DNA of 64,000 nucleotides, from assembly GCF_002197645.1 (NCBI RefSeq), contig NZ_CP021874.1, positions 1,612,001 to 1,676,000 on the forward strand, in the 5' to 3' direction. Below are positions 8,456-17,001 of the stretch, in pieces. The DNA comes from Enterococcus wangshanyuanii (lineage in GTDB: Bacteria > Bacillota > Bacilli > Lactobacillales > Enterococcaceae). Under the pieces are notes generated by a model. That model had not been told where the DNA came from, searched no databases, and worked only from the letters and a program-made list of their open reading frames with translations. The position numbers were made by a program, and so were the translations under genes. The number at the start of each line of letters is the position of its first letter. Within the stretch, counting starts at the first letter, position 1.

Positions 8456-9736
8456 TTATTCAAAACGATAATCAATGGCGCGGGCATGAGCTTCCAGTCC
8501 TTCTTTTCTAGCTAAAATAGTCACTGCATCTTTCGCATTCGCTAACGCCTCTTTTGTATAGTATGTCACCTGACTATATTTTACGAAATCATAGACCCCT
8601 AAAGGCGAATAAAATTTTGCTGTTCCGCTTGTCGGCAACACATGATTAGTGCCGGAAAAATAGTCACCCACCGGTTCACAGGCATACGCACCTAAAAAGA
8701 TTGAGCCTGCATTTTTTATTTCATGTAAATAGCTCATCGGATCAGGAAGCTGAACTTCCAAATGCTCTGGAGCGATCTCGTTCATGACGGTAAACATTGC
8801 TTCAATTGTAGGAACGATAATAATTTGACCCTTGTTTTCAATAGACTGCTCGGCAATCTTTCTACGAGGGAGTGTTTGTAATTGTTTATAAACTTCTTTT
8901 TCTACTTGATCTGCCAATCGTTCAGAAGTCGTCACCAAAATCGCTCTCGCTAAAACATCGTGTTCTGCTTGAGAAAGTAGATCGGCTGCTATATACACTG
9001 GATTCGCTGTTTCATCTGCCAAAATTCCGATTTCAGAAGGACCTGCGATCATATCGATACCGACTAAGCCAAATACTTGTTTTTTAGCGGTCGCCACATA
9101 GATATTTCCCGGTCCGACGATTTTATCTACTTTAGGAATACTTGTTGTTCCATGAGCTAATGCAGCTACGGCTTGTGCGCCCCCAACTTGAAAAATCCGA
9201 TCGACTCCTGCGATCTTCGCTGCTGCTAAGATCACATCCGGAATACCCGAGCTTGTCGGCGGCGTGACCATGACGATTTCCTTTACTCCAGCGATTTTTG
9301 CCGGCAGCACATTCATTAATACAGAAGAAGGATACGCCGCTGTTCCACCAGGTACATAAACGCCTACCCGTTCTAAAGGTAAAACCAATTGTCCGCGTAT
9401 CACACCAGACTTCTCAGTATCCATAAAATCATGTTGTTTTTGCTTTTCATGGTAGCTGATGATATTTTCTTTAGCCTTTTTTAAGCTGTCGATCACTTCT
9501 TTTTCTACACGAATATAGCCTTGTTCGATCGTATCTTTACTAACCTCCAGCTCCGTTAGTTCGACGTGGTCAAATTGGCTAGAATAACGTCTAAGTGCCT
9601 GATCCCCATATTGTGCAACTTCTTTAATGATCGTTTCAACTTGTGCTTCTACATCCAGTGTATCATTTTGCACTTGCGTATGCTCACGTTGCAATGCTGT
9701 TAAAATGTCAGATCCTTCTCCTTTTAATCTTTTCAT
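8456..9736 (-). CDS. hisD: Histidinol dehydrogenase
   Basis: A protein of about 426 residues, oxidising histidinol to histidine in two NAD-dependent steps, the last of the pathway. Signatures include YVPGGTAAYPSSVLMNVLPA, VGGAQAVAALAHGT, GPGNIYVATAKK, DMIAGPSEIGILAD, zinc-ligand region QAEHD, and EHLEVQ. I take ATG 9736 because AGGAG then lies 8 nt upstream; ATG 9742, which overlaps the hisG stop as ATGA, is only 2 nt from it. Confidence 0.97.
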   Translation of the reverse strand: MKRLKGEGSDILTALQREHTQVQNDTLDVEAQVETIIKEVAQYGDQALRRYSSQFDHVELTELEVSKDTIEQGYIRVEKEVIDSLKKAKENIISYHEKQKQHDFMDTEKSGVIRGQLVLPLERVGVYVPGGTAAYPSSVLMNVLPAKIAGVKEIVMVTPPTSSGIPDVILAAAKIAGVDRIFQVGGAQAVAALAHGTTSIPKVDKIVGPGNIYVATAKKQVFGLVGIDMIAGPSEIGILADETANPVYIAADLLSQAEHDVLARAILVTTSERLADQVEKEVYKQLQTLPRRKIAEQSIENKGQIIIVPTIEAMFTVMNEIAPEHLEVQLPDPMSYLHEIKNAGSIFLGAYACEPVGDYFSGTNHVLPTSGTAKFYSPLGVYDFVKYSQVTYYTKEALANAKDAVTILARKEGLEAHARAIDYRFE

Positions 9737-9738
9737 CC

Positions 9739-10377
9739 TCATTGCTCCTCTCTTTCAATAACCGTTTCCAGCTCTGTAAATAATTGAAAAATTGCTTGAC
9801 GTTTTCGTTTTAACTTTGCTTTATTGACGATTACACGTGCAGAAACAGGGCAAATATCTTCAAAAATTTCCAACCCATTTTCCTTTAGTGTTGTCCCTGT
9901 TTCAACGATATCAACGATTGCATCCGCCAACCCTAAAACAGGCGCGATTTCGACAGAACCTTCGATTTTGATGATTTCAACATCTTCGCCCTTCGCTCGA
10001 AAATGTTCAGAAGCAACAGTTGGATATTTTGTAGCGATCCGTTTTCTTTTATAATCATTCGGCTGATAATCTGGTATTGAAGCAACAGAAAATTTGCATT
10101 TTCCGATCCCAAGATCCAGCATTTCATAATACCCAAAGGGATTTTCCAGCAAGACGTCTTTCCCGACGATCCCAATATCTGCCACCCCATGACGAACATA
10201 GGTCGTCACATCCGCTGCTTTCACTAATAAAAAAGTAAAGCGTCGATCAGGACTGTCGAAAATCAATTTCCGTTGTTTGTCCATCATAAATGAAATATCG
10301 ATCCCGGCTTTTTCAAAAAGTGCCAGCGTTTGCTTCTCTAATCGTCCTTTGGTCAAGGCAATCGTTAGTTTAGTCAT
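9739..10377 (-). CDS. hisG: ATP phosphoribosyltransferase, short-form catalytic subunit
   Basis: About 212 residues, the short HisG type lacking the C-terminal histidine-binding domain. It joins ATP and PRPP, the committed step. Seen are [23 protein letters not shown], and the PRPP-binding [14 protein letters not shown]. Short HisG enzymes work only in a hetero-octamer with HisZ, encoded just upstream, which also carries feedback inhibition by histidine. ATG 10377 is preferred to 10383 for spacing from GGCGGTGA. It overlaps hisZ by 8 bp. Confidence 0.96.
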   Translation of the reverse strand: MTKLTIALTKGRLEKQTLALFEKAGIDISFMMDKQRKLIFDSPDRRFTFLLVKAADVTTYVRHGVADIGIVGKDVLLENPFGYYEMLDLGIGKCKFSVASIPDYQPNDYKRKRIATKYPTVASEHFRAKGEDVEIIKIEGSVEIAPVLGLADAIVDIVETGTTLKENGLEIFEDICPVSARVIVNKAKLKRKRQAIFQLFTELETVIEREEQ

Positions 10378-11563
10378 ATTCATTCACCGCCTTTTTCGTC
10401 TGGATTCCCAGTTCATCGATTTCAATAATTTGCTTATAGTGCCATTTTTTCCCGTAGTTCAGGGCTTCTTCCAACGAGTCAAATAGAGATAATTGATACC
10501 CCGTATTTTCCTTGACTAAAGTTTCTGCTTGCGGCAAGGAAGCTAGTGAACTATGAACTAAAGTGGTTGGTTGATTCAAAGTAGCCAGTTCCCCGCATTG
10601 ATACTGGATCGCTACTAAAGTATCTAAATTGATGCCCAAACCAACAGCCGGAATCATCTTCGTGCCAAATTGTTCAGCTAAATGATCATAACGACCGCCC
10701 CGTAAAAAGATATCTGCTGCAAGATCTGCATAGCCGCTGAATAAAACACCTGTATAATAATCCATTAGCGCCACATGGCCTAAATCAAGCGTCAATGATA
10801 AGTCTGGATATTGTCTGTTCATCACTGTTGTCAATTCTTCTAATTCCTCGATCACCTGCATAATCTCTGATTGCTTTGGCAGTATCGCTCTTGCTTTCTC
10901 TATAACTTCTGTTGCTTCACCGAACAATTCAGGGATAGCGCGGATAAACGCATCTAGTTTACTTGGATGTTTTACCGTGAATCGTGATAGATCAGTCAAA
11001 TTCTTATTTTCAAAACAGCTTTGTAAGTCACTTTTTTCTTTTGTGTTTAAATTCAATGACGAAACGATCAAACGAAAAATTTGGGCATGTCCTAACTCGA
11101 TGTGAAAGTTGGGAATAGCCAATGTATTTAAAATGTCTACTGCACAAGCCAAACACTCCACTTCTGCTTTCAACGAAGAATAGCCAATCAATTCGATACC
11201 CGCTTGTGTCAGCTCATTTTGTTCACCTAACATTTCATCATTCGCTCGAAAAATTTTCCCGCTATACGATAATTTCAATGGCGGCTGGATCCCATCTGTA
11301 GCAATTACCCGACCGATCGGCTTAGTCATGTCAGGACGTAAAACTAACAATCGTCCATTTTTATCAAAAAAGCGGTAGCAATCCTGCAGATTGCTGTCTT
11401 TATTCAAAAAAACTTCCTCAAACTCGATGATCGGTGTATCTACCCGTTGATACCCTCTATGTGTCACAACATCATTGACCTTTTTCTCTAATTGATAAGC
11501 ACCATTAGCTTCTCGAAATAATTTATCTCTCGTTCCTGACGGTAAACTGCGGTTCCATTTCAT
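10370..11563 (-). CDS. hisZ: ATP phosphoribosyltransferase regulatory subunit (HisRS paralogue)
   Basis: A 397-residue protein derived from the catalytic core of histidyl-tRNA synthetase. Class II motifs remain ([24 protein letters not shown], motif 2-like [13 protein letters not shown]), and [15 protein letters not shown] resembles the histidine-binding HisRS loop. The anticodon-binding domain is missing, as expected for HisZ. It is the first gene of the operon, just below the T-box, and its neighbour is a short HisG, the partner it needs. ATG 11563 follows GAGGAGGG. Confidence 0.95.
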   Translation of the reverse strand: MKWNRSLPSGTRDKLFREANGAYQLEKKVNDVVTHRGYQRVDTPIIEFEEVFLNKDSNLQDCYRFFDKNGRLLVLRPDMTKPIGRVIATDGIQPPLKLSYSGKIFRANDEMLGEQNELTQAGIELIGYSSLKAEVECLACAVDILNTLAIPNFHIELGHAQIFRLIVSSLNLNTKEKSDLQSCFENKNLTDLSRFTVKHPSKLDAFIRAIPELFGEATEVIEKARAILPKQSEIMQVIEELEELTTVMNRQYPDLSLTLDLGHVALMDYYTGVLFSGYADLAADIFLRGGRYDHLAEQFGTKMIPAVGLGINLDTLVAIQYQCGELATLNQPTTLVHSSLASLPQAETLVKENTGYQLSLFDSLEEALNYGKKWHYKQIIEIDELGIQTKKAVNEYD

Positions 11564-11594
11564 TTTTTTCCCTCCTCAAAAGCTGTTTATTAAA

Positions 11595-11900
11595 TAAAAA
11601 AATCGTCCCCTTGGCAAATAAGCCAAGAGGACGAGAAATTTTCACGTGGTCCCACCTCAGATTTGTCTTTATCTCACGACAAAAACCTCTGTTAGTTCAA
11701 TAACTAAAAAGCGATAACGGGCTCTCCGATTTTTCCTACTGATTCATAATAAATATCCGAATGATTTTCAGAAAAACAACTGACAGGCGTGTTCAATGAG
11801 GAATCGCTATTTCCTTGCAGCATCCGGAAACTCTCTGAAACGAATCGATTCATTTACTATTCTGATCACCGTTTTTTCATTTAATTCTCATATATTTCTA
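11595..11900 (-). promoter_or_regulatory. T-box riboswitch, histidine (CAC specifier)
   Basis: A leader of about 300 nt between the promoter and hisZ. Stem I contains the S-turn AGTA, AGAGAG, the distal loop GGATGCTGCAAGG and a specifier bulge TGAACAC, giving CAC (His) at 11789-11791. The T-box sequence AGGTGGGACCACG lies at 11645-11657. It is followed by the competing terminator CGTCCTCTTGGC/GCCAAGGGGACG with a run of seven T (11595-11633). Uncharged tRNA-His should pair with CAC and the T-box bulge, stop the terminator forming and let the his operon be read. Confidence 0.95.
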
Positions 11901-11903
11901 AAC

Positions 11904-11932
11904 AATTTATCACGAATTTTGAATTTAGTCAA
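11904..11932 (-). promoter_or_regulatory. Promoter of the his operon
   Basis: Minus-strand TTGACT (11927-11932), a 17-bp spacer, and TAAATT (11904-11909), directly before the T-box and next to the last codon of the MerR gene. Good match to sigma-A. Confidence 0.75.
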
Positions 11933-11939
11933 TAGTTAT

Positions 11940-12740
11940 TTAAATTTCTACTGGAAAATAAACATCCACAACATTTTTATCTGGTTCTGTCGTATTCGGA
12001 TCGGTTTGATAAATCTCAAAAGGCGCGCCGGCCATCTTATAGCCTTTTTCCTCGATCCATTTTACTAACTTACTATAAACTGAATCTAATTCGGCATAGG
12101 GTCCGACATAGGTAGAAAACGCACATAAGCAAGAAGGAACACTTCGCGTCTCTTTTGTTTGCTCAGCGACTGGAACAGCAAGTTCCATATCAGCATCTTC
12201 CGGATCAAAGTCTGAACTGTGATAAATCGTCAACGGTGGGCCTGTTGGGGTTAGTTTTTCTGTAGACAGTTTTTCAAACAATTCGGCTAAATGTTTTCCG
12301 TATTCATTCACATTCATTCGCTTTCTAATAGAAAAAATATTTTTTTCTGGTACTTCCGTTAATTTCACTTCGATTTTATTTAAATAATCCATTAGCTTTT
12401 TCCCCTTTTCCAGTGTGAGTAGATCATTAGCTAAACGATCCAGCAACAAGGAGTAATTCTGCATCTTTTGTGTGATTTCTAGTCTCTTTTGAGTGATCGT
12501 TTGCTGCAGCAGCACTTGATCTTGTCCACTATTCAATACTTGTTTGATTTCTTCTAAAGAAAACGTGTATTCCTTTAGCCGTTTGATCAGTAGAATCGTC
12601 TCCAGCTGATCGACATCATAATAACGATAGCCACTGGCTATGTCTGTATAACTTGGTTTTAATAGATTGATTTCATCGTAATAACGCAATGCTTTTTTTG
12701 ACACTTGGGAAACCTTTGAAAAATCACCGATCGATAGCAT
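11940..12740 (-). CDS. MerR family regulator with GyrI-like effector-binding domain
   Basis: A 266-residue regulator. Residues 1-70 are a MerR winged helix (SIGDFSKVSQVSKKALRYYDEI, then DIASGYRYYDVDQLETIL), residues 75-115 a coiled-coil dimerisation helix, and residues 120-266 a GyrI-like (SOUL/AraC_E_bind) domain (KLTEVPEKNIFSIRK...YVGPYAELDSVYSKL...YFPVEI). This is the BmrR/TipA-like architecture, in which the C-terminal domain binds hydrophobic or drug-like ligands. No transporter gene adjoins it, so the target is unknown. It is probably self-regulated from the 19-bp-spacer promoter at 12,782. Confidence 0.9.
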   Translation of the reverse strand: MLSIGDFSKVSQVSKKALRYYDEINLLKPSYTDIASGYRYYDVDQLETILLIKRLKEYTFSLEEIKQVLNSGQDQVLLQQTITQKRLEITQKMQNYSLLLDRLANDLLTLEKGKKLMDYLNKIEVKLTEVPEKNIFSIRKRMNVNEYGKHLAELFEKLSTEKLTPTGPPLTIYHSSDFDPEDADMELAVPVAEQTKETRSVPSCLCAFSTYVGPYAELDSVYSKLVKWIEEKGYKMAGAPFEIYQTDPNTTEPDKNVVDVYFPVEI

Positions 12741-12781
12741 GGTTACCTCCTGAATTTTTATTTTTGCCTCGAGACATTCTT

Positions 12782-12812
12782 AGCATATCGCTTCCAGTAA
12801 GGGGAAGGTCAA
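12782..12812 (-). promoter_or_regulatory. MerR-type promoter and operator (19-bp spacer)
   Basis: On the minus strand -35 TTGACC (12807-12812) and -10 TATGCT (12782-12787) are separated by 19 bp, longer than the usual 17. The spacer holds the dyad CTTCC-N7-GGAAG. Overlong spacers with a dyad are the hallmark of MerR-activated promoters, in which the regulator twists the DNA. It lies 42 bp before the MerR gene, implying autoregulation. Confidence 0.75.
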
Positions 12813-12831
12813 CTATAAATCATAAACTTTT

Positions 12832-13299
12832 TTATATTGTTTTTTTGATCGTCACTACCGCATAATTCATTAATTCGATCACTCGTGAAAAAAATAATGC
12901 TTCGGCAAAAGGTTGGTCCTTTTTGAATACACTAGCAGCCTCTTTGAATCGTTGATCGATCGCTTTATATCTGGGAGAAGCAACTTGAAAGCTACCTCGT
13001 TCTTCGAAAATCTGCTTATATTCTGATTCAAAATCAAGCAATTTCGCTACTTTTTTTAAATGTTCAGCTGAAATTTCTATCGTACTTTGAATAAGCTCTT
13101 CATTGGTCTCAGTGATTGAGTAACTTTGTTTTTCAGCGATAAAATAAAGATCTCCATAGACGATCGGATAGCTCTTTTCACCGATATTGATTTGACCGTT
13201 TTCGATGAATAATTGCATGATTTTAAGGGTTGTTTGACTTTTTCTTTCTGCTGCAGCTTCTCCTATTGTTTGATACGTACACTGGATTTCCGGTCTCAT
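12832..13299 (-). CDS. Hypothetical protein, AraC N-terminal (cupin)-like
   Basis: I do not recognise this 155-residue protein with certainty. Residues 20-60 (LFIENGQINIGEKSYPIVYGDLYFIAEKQSYSI) read like the beta-barrel sensing domain of AraC regulators, followed by helices with a charged surface; there is no helix-turn-helix. It has no signal peptide or membrane segment. ATG 13299 follows a weak AGGAAG. It lies alone between the MerR gene and a lipoprotein gene, both on the same strand, with about 90-110 bp gaps. Confidence 0.6.
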   Translation of the reverse strand: MRPEIQCTYQTIGEAAAERKSQTTLKIMQLFIENGQINIGEKSYPIVYGDLYFIAEKQSYSITETNEELIQSTIEISAEHLKKVAKLLDFESEYKQIFEERGSFQVASPRYKAIDQRFKEAASVFKKDQPFAEALFFSRVIELMNYAVVTIKKTI

Positions 13300-13411
13300 C
13301 TTGCTTCCTTCTTTCCTTTTGATTTTTATTTATTCTAAAAAAGTTCTAAAAAACTGCAGGCGATTCAGTGCAATTTTTTAGAACAGGTAGTGTTGGATCA
13401 TTCTTATATTT

Positions 13412-14062
13412 TTAAAGTGTCTCGATCTTTCCATTAAAGTGGATATAGTCTGTCATTGGTGTGATAAATTGAACACTGTCTTCCGACAGATAAACATTTG
13501 GCTTATTTTGATCCTCATATACAAGTAATTCAAGTTCCATACTGAACGATGCGGCCAAAGATAAGTCTTTCGTTTGAAACATAAACGCTTTAGCTTGATT
13601 TTCAGTTAGCTTGCCTTCGTCAAATTGAGCTTTGATCAACTCCCACTCTCCGCCCTCAAGTCGCTCACTGATCACCGCTGTATCTGTAATGATTTGACTT
13701 GGCTCACCTAGTTTACTGATAACTTCGGCTTTCGTATATTGTGAATAATCCGGCACAAACGCAGAAATATTTCCATCACCTGACGATTCATAACTTACCT
13801 CTTCATCATCATCTTCCGGATTCGGAACAAATAGCGAGTCATTTAGCGCTTCATTGCCTTTTGTATTCTCTTTGCTGCTTTCCTTTGTACTTGAAGATTC
13901 TTTTTCTTTCGTGCTGTACTTTGTTTCTTTCGTCGTGCTTCCAACCGTACTGCTTGAAATCGTTACTTCTTTTGTTGTATTCTCTGTTTCTATTTCTTTT
14001 TTGGGTCCGCAGCCGCTGATAAATAACAGCATCAACCCACAAACGACGATCGTCTTTTTCAT
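13412..14062 (-). CDS. Secreted lipoprotein with Ser/Thr-rich linker
   Basis: A 216-residue protein starting at ATG 14062 (AAAGGAG 8 nt upstream; the upstream in-frame start at 14092 is rejected). Residues 1-16 are a signal peptide ending in a lipobox ISGC, so the mature protein should be lipid-anchored at Cys. A linker of some 60 residues made of Ser, Thr, Lys and Glu follows, then an acidic stretch and a folded C-terminal domain of about 110 residues (YTKAEVISKLGEPSQI...). The folded domain has a small-protein look like those of DUF4947-type lipoproteins, but I am not certain. Function unknown. Confidence 0.8.
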   Translation of the reverse strand: MKKTIVVCGLMLLFISGCGPKKEIETENTTKEVTISSSTVGSTTKETKYSTKEKESSSTKESSKENTKGNEALNDSLFVPNPEDDDEEVSYESSGDGNISAFVPDYSQYTKAEVISKLGEPSQIITDTAVISERLEGGEWELIKAQFDEGKLTENQAKAFMFQTKDLSLAASFSMELELLVYEDQNKPNVYLSEDSVQFITPMTDYIHFNGKIETL

Positions 14063-14284
14063 TATATATTCTCCTTTAATCCAATCAACCAACCTATATC
14101 AAGCTTATCATACCCTGCAATGAAAATAAACATCATTGAATGGCTGACATAGCTACTTACCTTGCATTTACTTGCTCGTCTACGCACATTTTTGTAAGAT
14201 AACTGTTCGTTAAATCCCACGCTAAAACTGGTTATTTTTTTTATACTAATACACGTAATGAAAAATCACTTTAGGAGAATAAAA

Positions 14285-15022
14285 ATGAACGCAAACCAAT
14301 TAAAATTATTTATGATGAGCTTGATGGTCTTAGATCACTTAGCTCCGTTATTACCCCCGCAATTTGTTGTCCCCTTTAATATAGCGACCCGCTGTGTCGG
14401 TGTGTTTTTCGGTTTTATGGCTGTTGAAGGCTTTCACTATACTCGTAATCGTAAAAATTATTTACTCCGTTTATATGGTTGGGCTCTTTTCATGTTTGCT
14501 GGTAACACGCTATTGAATATGACAGTTTTAAAACAGTCCATCTGGCAAGCACACAACAATATTTTTCTAACTTTAGCGGTCGGTGTCAGTATTCTATGGG
14601 CAATTGATTTCGCTCTCCGAATCAAAGAGCCTTTTTTTAGAATTTCTGCAGGTTTACTAGCATTCCTTTTGATCATCGTTGCAGTGGTCGGCTTAGTTGA
14701 AGGCGGTTTAATCATTATTCCGTTCATGCTGATCAGTTATTTTTTCAGAACGAGTCCTAAAAAAAGAGATTTTGGCTATTTGATTTTTTCAGCCTGTCTA
14801 TTGCTGATGAACCTGATTGGCCTACCAAGCTATTCAATCGAAACACTCAAAACGACTCTGATGTTAAATCCAGAATTCCTATTTATTACTGTGATTCCTT
14901 TCATTCATTTGTATAATGGAAAAAAAGGCAGTAACAATCCTTTTTTCAAATATCTTTTTTATGTTTTTTATCCCGCACATTTATGGTTGATCACGTTGAT
15001 TGCTTCTACTTTGAATCAGTGA
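14285..15022 (+). CDS. TraX family membrane protein
   Basis: A 245-residue polytopic protein with about seven or eight hydrophobic helices. It starts at ATG 14285 behind AGGAGA; the upstream ATG at 14258 has no such site. Family features are the N-terminal NANQLKLFMMSLMVLDHLAPLLP, the RCVGVFFGFMAVEGFHYTRN segment and YVFYPAHLWLI near the end. TraX of F plasmid acetylates pilin, and chromosomal Firmicutes homologues are thought to be acyltransferase-like membrane enzymes of unknown substrate. It stands alone with no conjugation genes nearby. Confidence 0.85.
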   Translation: MNANQLKLFMMSLMVLDHLAPLLPPQFVVPFNIATRCVGVFFGFMAVEGFHYTRNRKNYLLRLYGWALFMFAGNTLLNMTVLKQSIWQAHNNIFLTLAVGVSILWAIDFALRIKEPFFRISAGLLAFLLIIVAVVGLVEGGLIIIPFMLISYFFRTSPKKRDFGYLIFSACLLLMNLIGLPSYSIETLKTTLMLNPEFLFITVIPFIHLYNGKKGSNNPFFKYLFYVFYPAHLWLITLIASTLNQ

Positions 15023-15025
15023 GTT

Positions 15026-15075
15026 AAAAAGCGAATCCACAGGACAATCCGTACTTGTCCTGTGGATTCGCTTTT
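15026..15075. terminator. Bidirectional terminator
   Basis: AAAAGCGAATCCACAGGACAA and its exact complement around a 7-nt loop, with A- and T-runs on both sides. It ends both traX (+) and the MmcQ/YjbR gene (-), whose stop codon lies inside it. Confidence 0.9.
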
Positions 15076-15436
15076 ATTGATATTTCTCTTGCATTTTTTT
15101 AGGCAGTTTACTCAGCACCAGTGTATAAGACTGTTTTAAAAACGAAGCTAGCTGTTCATCTGTAAAAGAGGAATTTTCCAGCTTAAAAGAATTCCAATGC
15201 GTTTTATTCGCATAATAGCCTGGAACAACATCTGAATACTGTTCTCGTAATACGTCATTTTCTTCCGGAGGACCTTTGACTGTCATAACCAACTCACCCT
15301 GATTATTTGTGCCAAGCATGCAGAAGCCTTTTTTCTCGATTTCAAAATAATCGCAGTCCCAATCCTCACGATAATAGACAGATGCGCCTGGCCATTCCTT
15401 TGCAACGGCTTTTAAATAGTCACTTCTTTTATTCAT
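15074..15436 (-). CDS. MmcQ/YjbR family DNA-binding protein
   Basis: A 120-residue protein of the MmcQ/YjbR family (CyaY-like fold with double-wing DNA-binding features). Signatures are DYFEIEKKGFCMLG, VMTVKGPPEEND, the Tyr/Trp-rich VVPGYYANKTHWNSF, and the C-terminal LKQSYTLVLSKLPKK. Its role is unknown in this family. ATG 15436 lies behind GGAGGTG; a TTG just upstream is less likely. It follows a VOC-family gene by 11 bp and probably shares its message. Confidence 0.85.
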   Translation of the reverse strand: MNKRSDYLKAVAKEWPGASVYYREDWDCDYFEIEKKGFCMLGTNNQGELVMTVKGPPEENDVLREQYSDVVPGYYANKTHWNSFKLENSSFTDEQLASFLKQSYTLVLSKLPKKMQEKYQ

Positions 15437-15447
15437 CAAAACACCTC

Positions 15448-15822
15448 CTACTCATTACAAAAAAGACTTAATAGATTGCCATCTACGTCTTTGATGATCG
15501 CATAATACTGTCCCCAAAATGCCTGCCAGGGCTCTTTAAAAATATCGTAGCCATAGCCTTTCATTCGCTCACAAACTTGATCTACTTCTTCAGGAGAAGC
15601 GCATAAAAAGGCCAACTCGATTTTGTCACCGGTGCTTTTTGGCGGATAACCATAAATTCCTGTGATCATCGTTTTTGTATTTAGAGAGATCCTGATCCCC
15701 GCATGCTCTAGTTCAACGTAGTCTCCCTGTTTTTCCCCCACTGCTTGAAAACCCAGTCGTTCGTAAAATAAAACTGCTTCTTCCATCGACTCTACAATGA
15801 TTCCTACCATATCAAGCTTCAT
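15448..15822 (-). CDS. VOC (glyoxalase/bleomycin resistance) family protein
   Basis: A 124-residue single VOC-domain pair: KLDMVGIIVESMEEAVLFYERLGFQAV in the first half and AFWGQYYAIIKDVDGNLLSLF in the second, the two beta-alpha-beta-beta-beta modules that form the metal pocket. Members bind or modify small molecules such as thiol adducts or antibiotics; the substrate is open. ATG 15822 behind AAAGGAG was preferred to the in-frame GTG at 15831. It lies 20 bp from the AraC gene in the same direction. Confidence 0.85.
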   Translation of the reverse strand: MKLDMVGIIVESMEEAVLFYERLGFQAVGEKQGDYVELEHAGIRISLNTKTMITGIYGYPPKSTGDKIELAFLCASPEEVDQVCERMKGYGYDIFKEPWQAFWGQYYAIIKDVDGNLLSLFCNE

Positions 15823-15842
15823 CGTATGCACTCCTTTCTTAG

Positions 15843-16667
15843 CTATTCTTCAGTATACTCAGCCAGTTTGTTTTTGTCTTGTATTATTCCGACATGCTTG
15901 GTCATTTCTTGCGGTGTTAAACCAGTCATTCTTTTCATTTTCTTACTATAATGAGACTGATCAGCAAACCCATACTTCTCGACTAAATCCAACTGTTTTA
16001 TTTGTGGATTCTTGGTAATTTCCTGATAGACGTTCTGAAAGCGAAGCACATCAAATACTTCATAAGGGGTGAGCCCAATTTCTTCCTTGAATAAGCGTTG
16101 TAGACTTCGTTCAGAAATCAATGTCTTAGCAGTGAGCGATTCATAAGACTTATAAGCAGAATATTCATGGATAAAAAGTGGTATCGCTGCAGAGATCTGC
16201 CTATCCATACGATTAAGCTGCTTTAGGAAATATTGATTCAAAACTCTGATCAGCTCAGCAACAGTCGCCTTGCCTGAAAGCTGAGCTGCCAGTTCTTTTG
16301 CCAAAGCTTTTTCTACTTCTATTAATGGTCTAAGCTGATTTTTCAATTCTTTGAATGACTGATTTATAAATGGATACATCCCACCTAAATGAAAGCGAAT
16401 GCCTAAATGAAGTAATTCTCTTTCAGCATACGAATAAAAAAAGGTAGTACTCGGACCACAAAGTTCGACCGATAAAATCTCTAATGCTGGAGTCAACTGA
16501 ACAATCAAATCCGAACATAAATCCGGAATAATACGAGCTGGCTCCTGATTTGGTCGAGTATAACTAAACCAATAGGATTGAATATATGCACTCAAGCGCA
16601 GATCAGGCTGGATTTCTTGATAGTGATTTGTCAGCTCCTGCCAAACTTTAGGAATATATTCTGTCAT
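15843..16667 (-). CDS. AraC family transcriptional regulator
   Basis: A 274-residue protein. Residues 1-150 form a sensing domain (DLRLSAYIQSYW...RIIPDLCSDLIVQL), a DUF6597-type layout. Residues 165-265 carry the AraC double helix-turn-helix (LTAKTLISERSLQRLFKEEIGLTPYEVFDVLRF, and VEKYGFADQSHYSKKMKRMTGLTPQEM). It heads a likely operon with the VOC and MmcQ/YjbR genes and may control them. The inducer is unknown. Confidence 0.88.
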   Translation of the reverse strand: MTEYIPKVWQELTNHYQEIQPDLRLSAYIQSYWFSYTRPNQEPARIIPDLCSDLIVQLTPALEILSVELCGPSTTFFYSYAERELLHLGIRFHLGGMYPFINQSFKELKNQLRPLIEVEKALAKELAAQLSGKATVAELIRVLNQYFLKQLNRMDRQISAAIPLFIHEYSAYKSYESLTAKTLISERSLQRLFKEEIGLTPYEVFDVLRFQNVYQEITKNPQIKQLDLVEKYGFADQSHYSKKMKRMTGLTPQEMTKHVGIIQDKNKLAEYTEE

Positions 16668-16813
16668 GTACTATCCTCCTTTGATCAAAACATTCGCATT
16701 TCCTTATCGATATCTTTTTTATTATTATAACATCAATCAGACTAACGCTTAAATGCATCTACCTAAATCACCCTAATCAAATTTTAATATTCCTCTATAA
16801 AACAGATTTTTTT

Positions 16814-16837
16814 ATTTTTGTTCAATAGAACAAAAAT
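16814..16837. promoter_or_regulatory. Perfect inverted repeat in the araC/mntR-like gap
   Basis: ATTTTTGTTC-AATA-GAACAAAAAT, a flawless 10-bp dyad, in the 334-bp AT-rich gap between two divergent regulator genes. It is a candidate operator; no T-run follows directly, and it lies far from both coding regions, so a terminator is unlikely. Apart from this and the promoter at 16,940, I see nothing in 16,668-17,001. Confidence 0.45.
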
Positions 16838-16939
16838 TGTTTTACAAAAGAGAAAACGTTATCATTTCTATGTTTGTTTTACCAATTTCCATTTTATAAA
16901 CGAAACAGTCGTTTTTTTAAAGATTAATATATTATTAAA

Positions 16940-16968
16940 TGGTCAAAAAAAGCTTTTTCTGATAAACT
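16940..16968 (+). promoter_or_regulatory. Promoter of the DtxR-like gene, with dyad over the -10
   Basis: TGGTCA (16940-16945), a 17-bp spacer and TAAACT (16963-16968) with the extended TG. The -10 lies inside GATAA-AC-TTATC (16961-16972), a short dyad that could be the regulator's own operator. Confidence 0.6.
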
Positions 16969-17001
16969 TATCGTGATGGCTTTTTTGAAAGGATGAAATA
17001 T

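Noticed and set aside
9933..10199. Second-frame 88-codon ORF inside hisG
   Set aside because: It is an overlapping shadow of a well-matched enzyme gene.
11763..11778. CodY-like box TTTTTCTGAAAATC in the his leader
   Set aside because: Only a partial match, placed within the T-box stem region downstream of the transcription start; more likely part of the RNA fold.
11796..12068. Plus-strand frame of 90 codons over the his leader and MerR end
   Set aside because: It is antisense to the T-box and the MerR gene, lacks a ribosome binding site and shows no protein-like pattern.
14285..15022. TraX as a sign of a conjugative element
   Set aside because: No other transfer, relaxase or integrase gene is nearby; chromosomal TraX-like genes are common.
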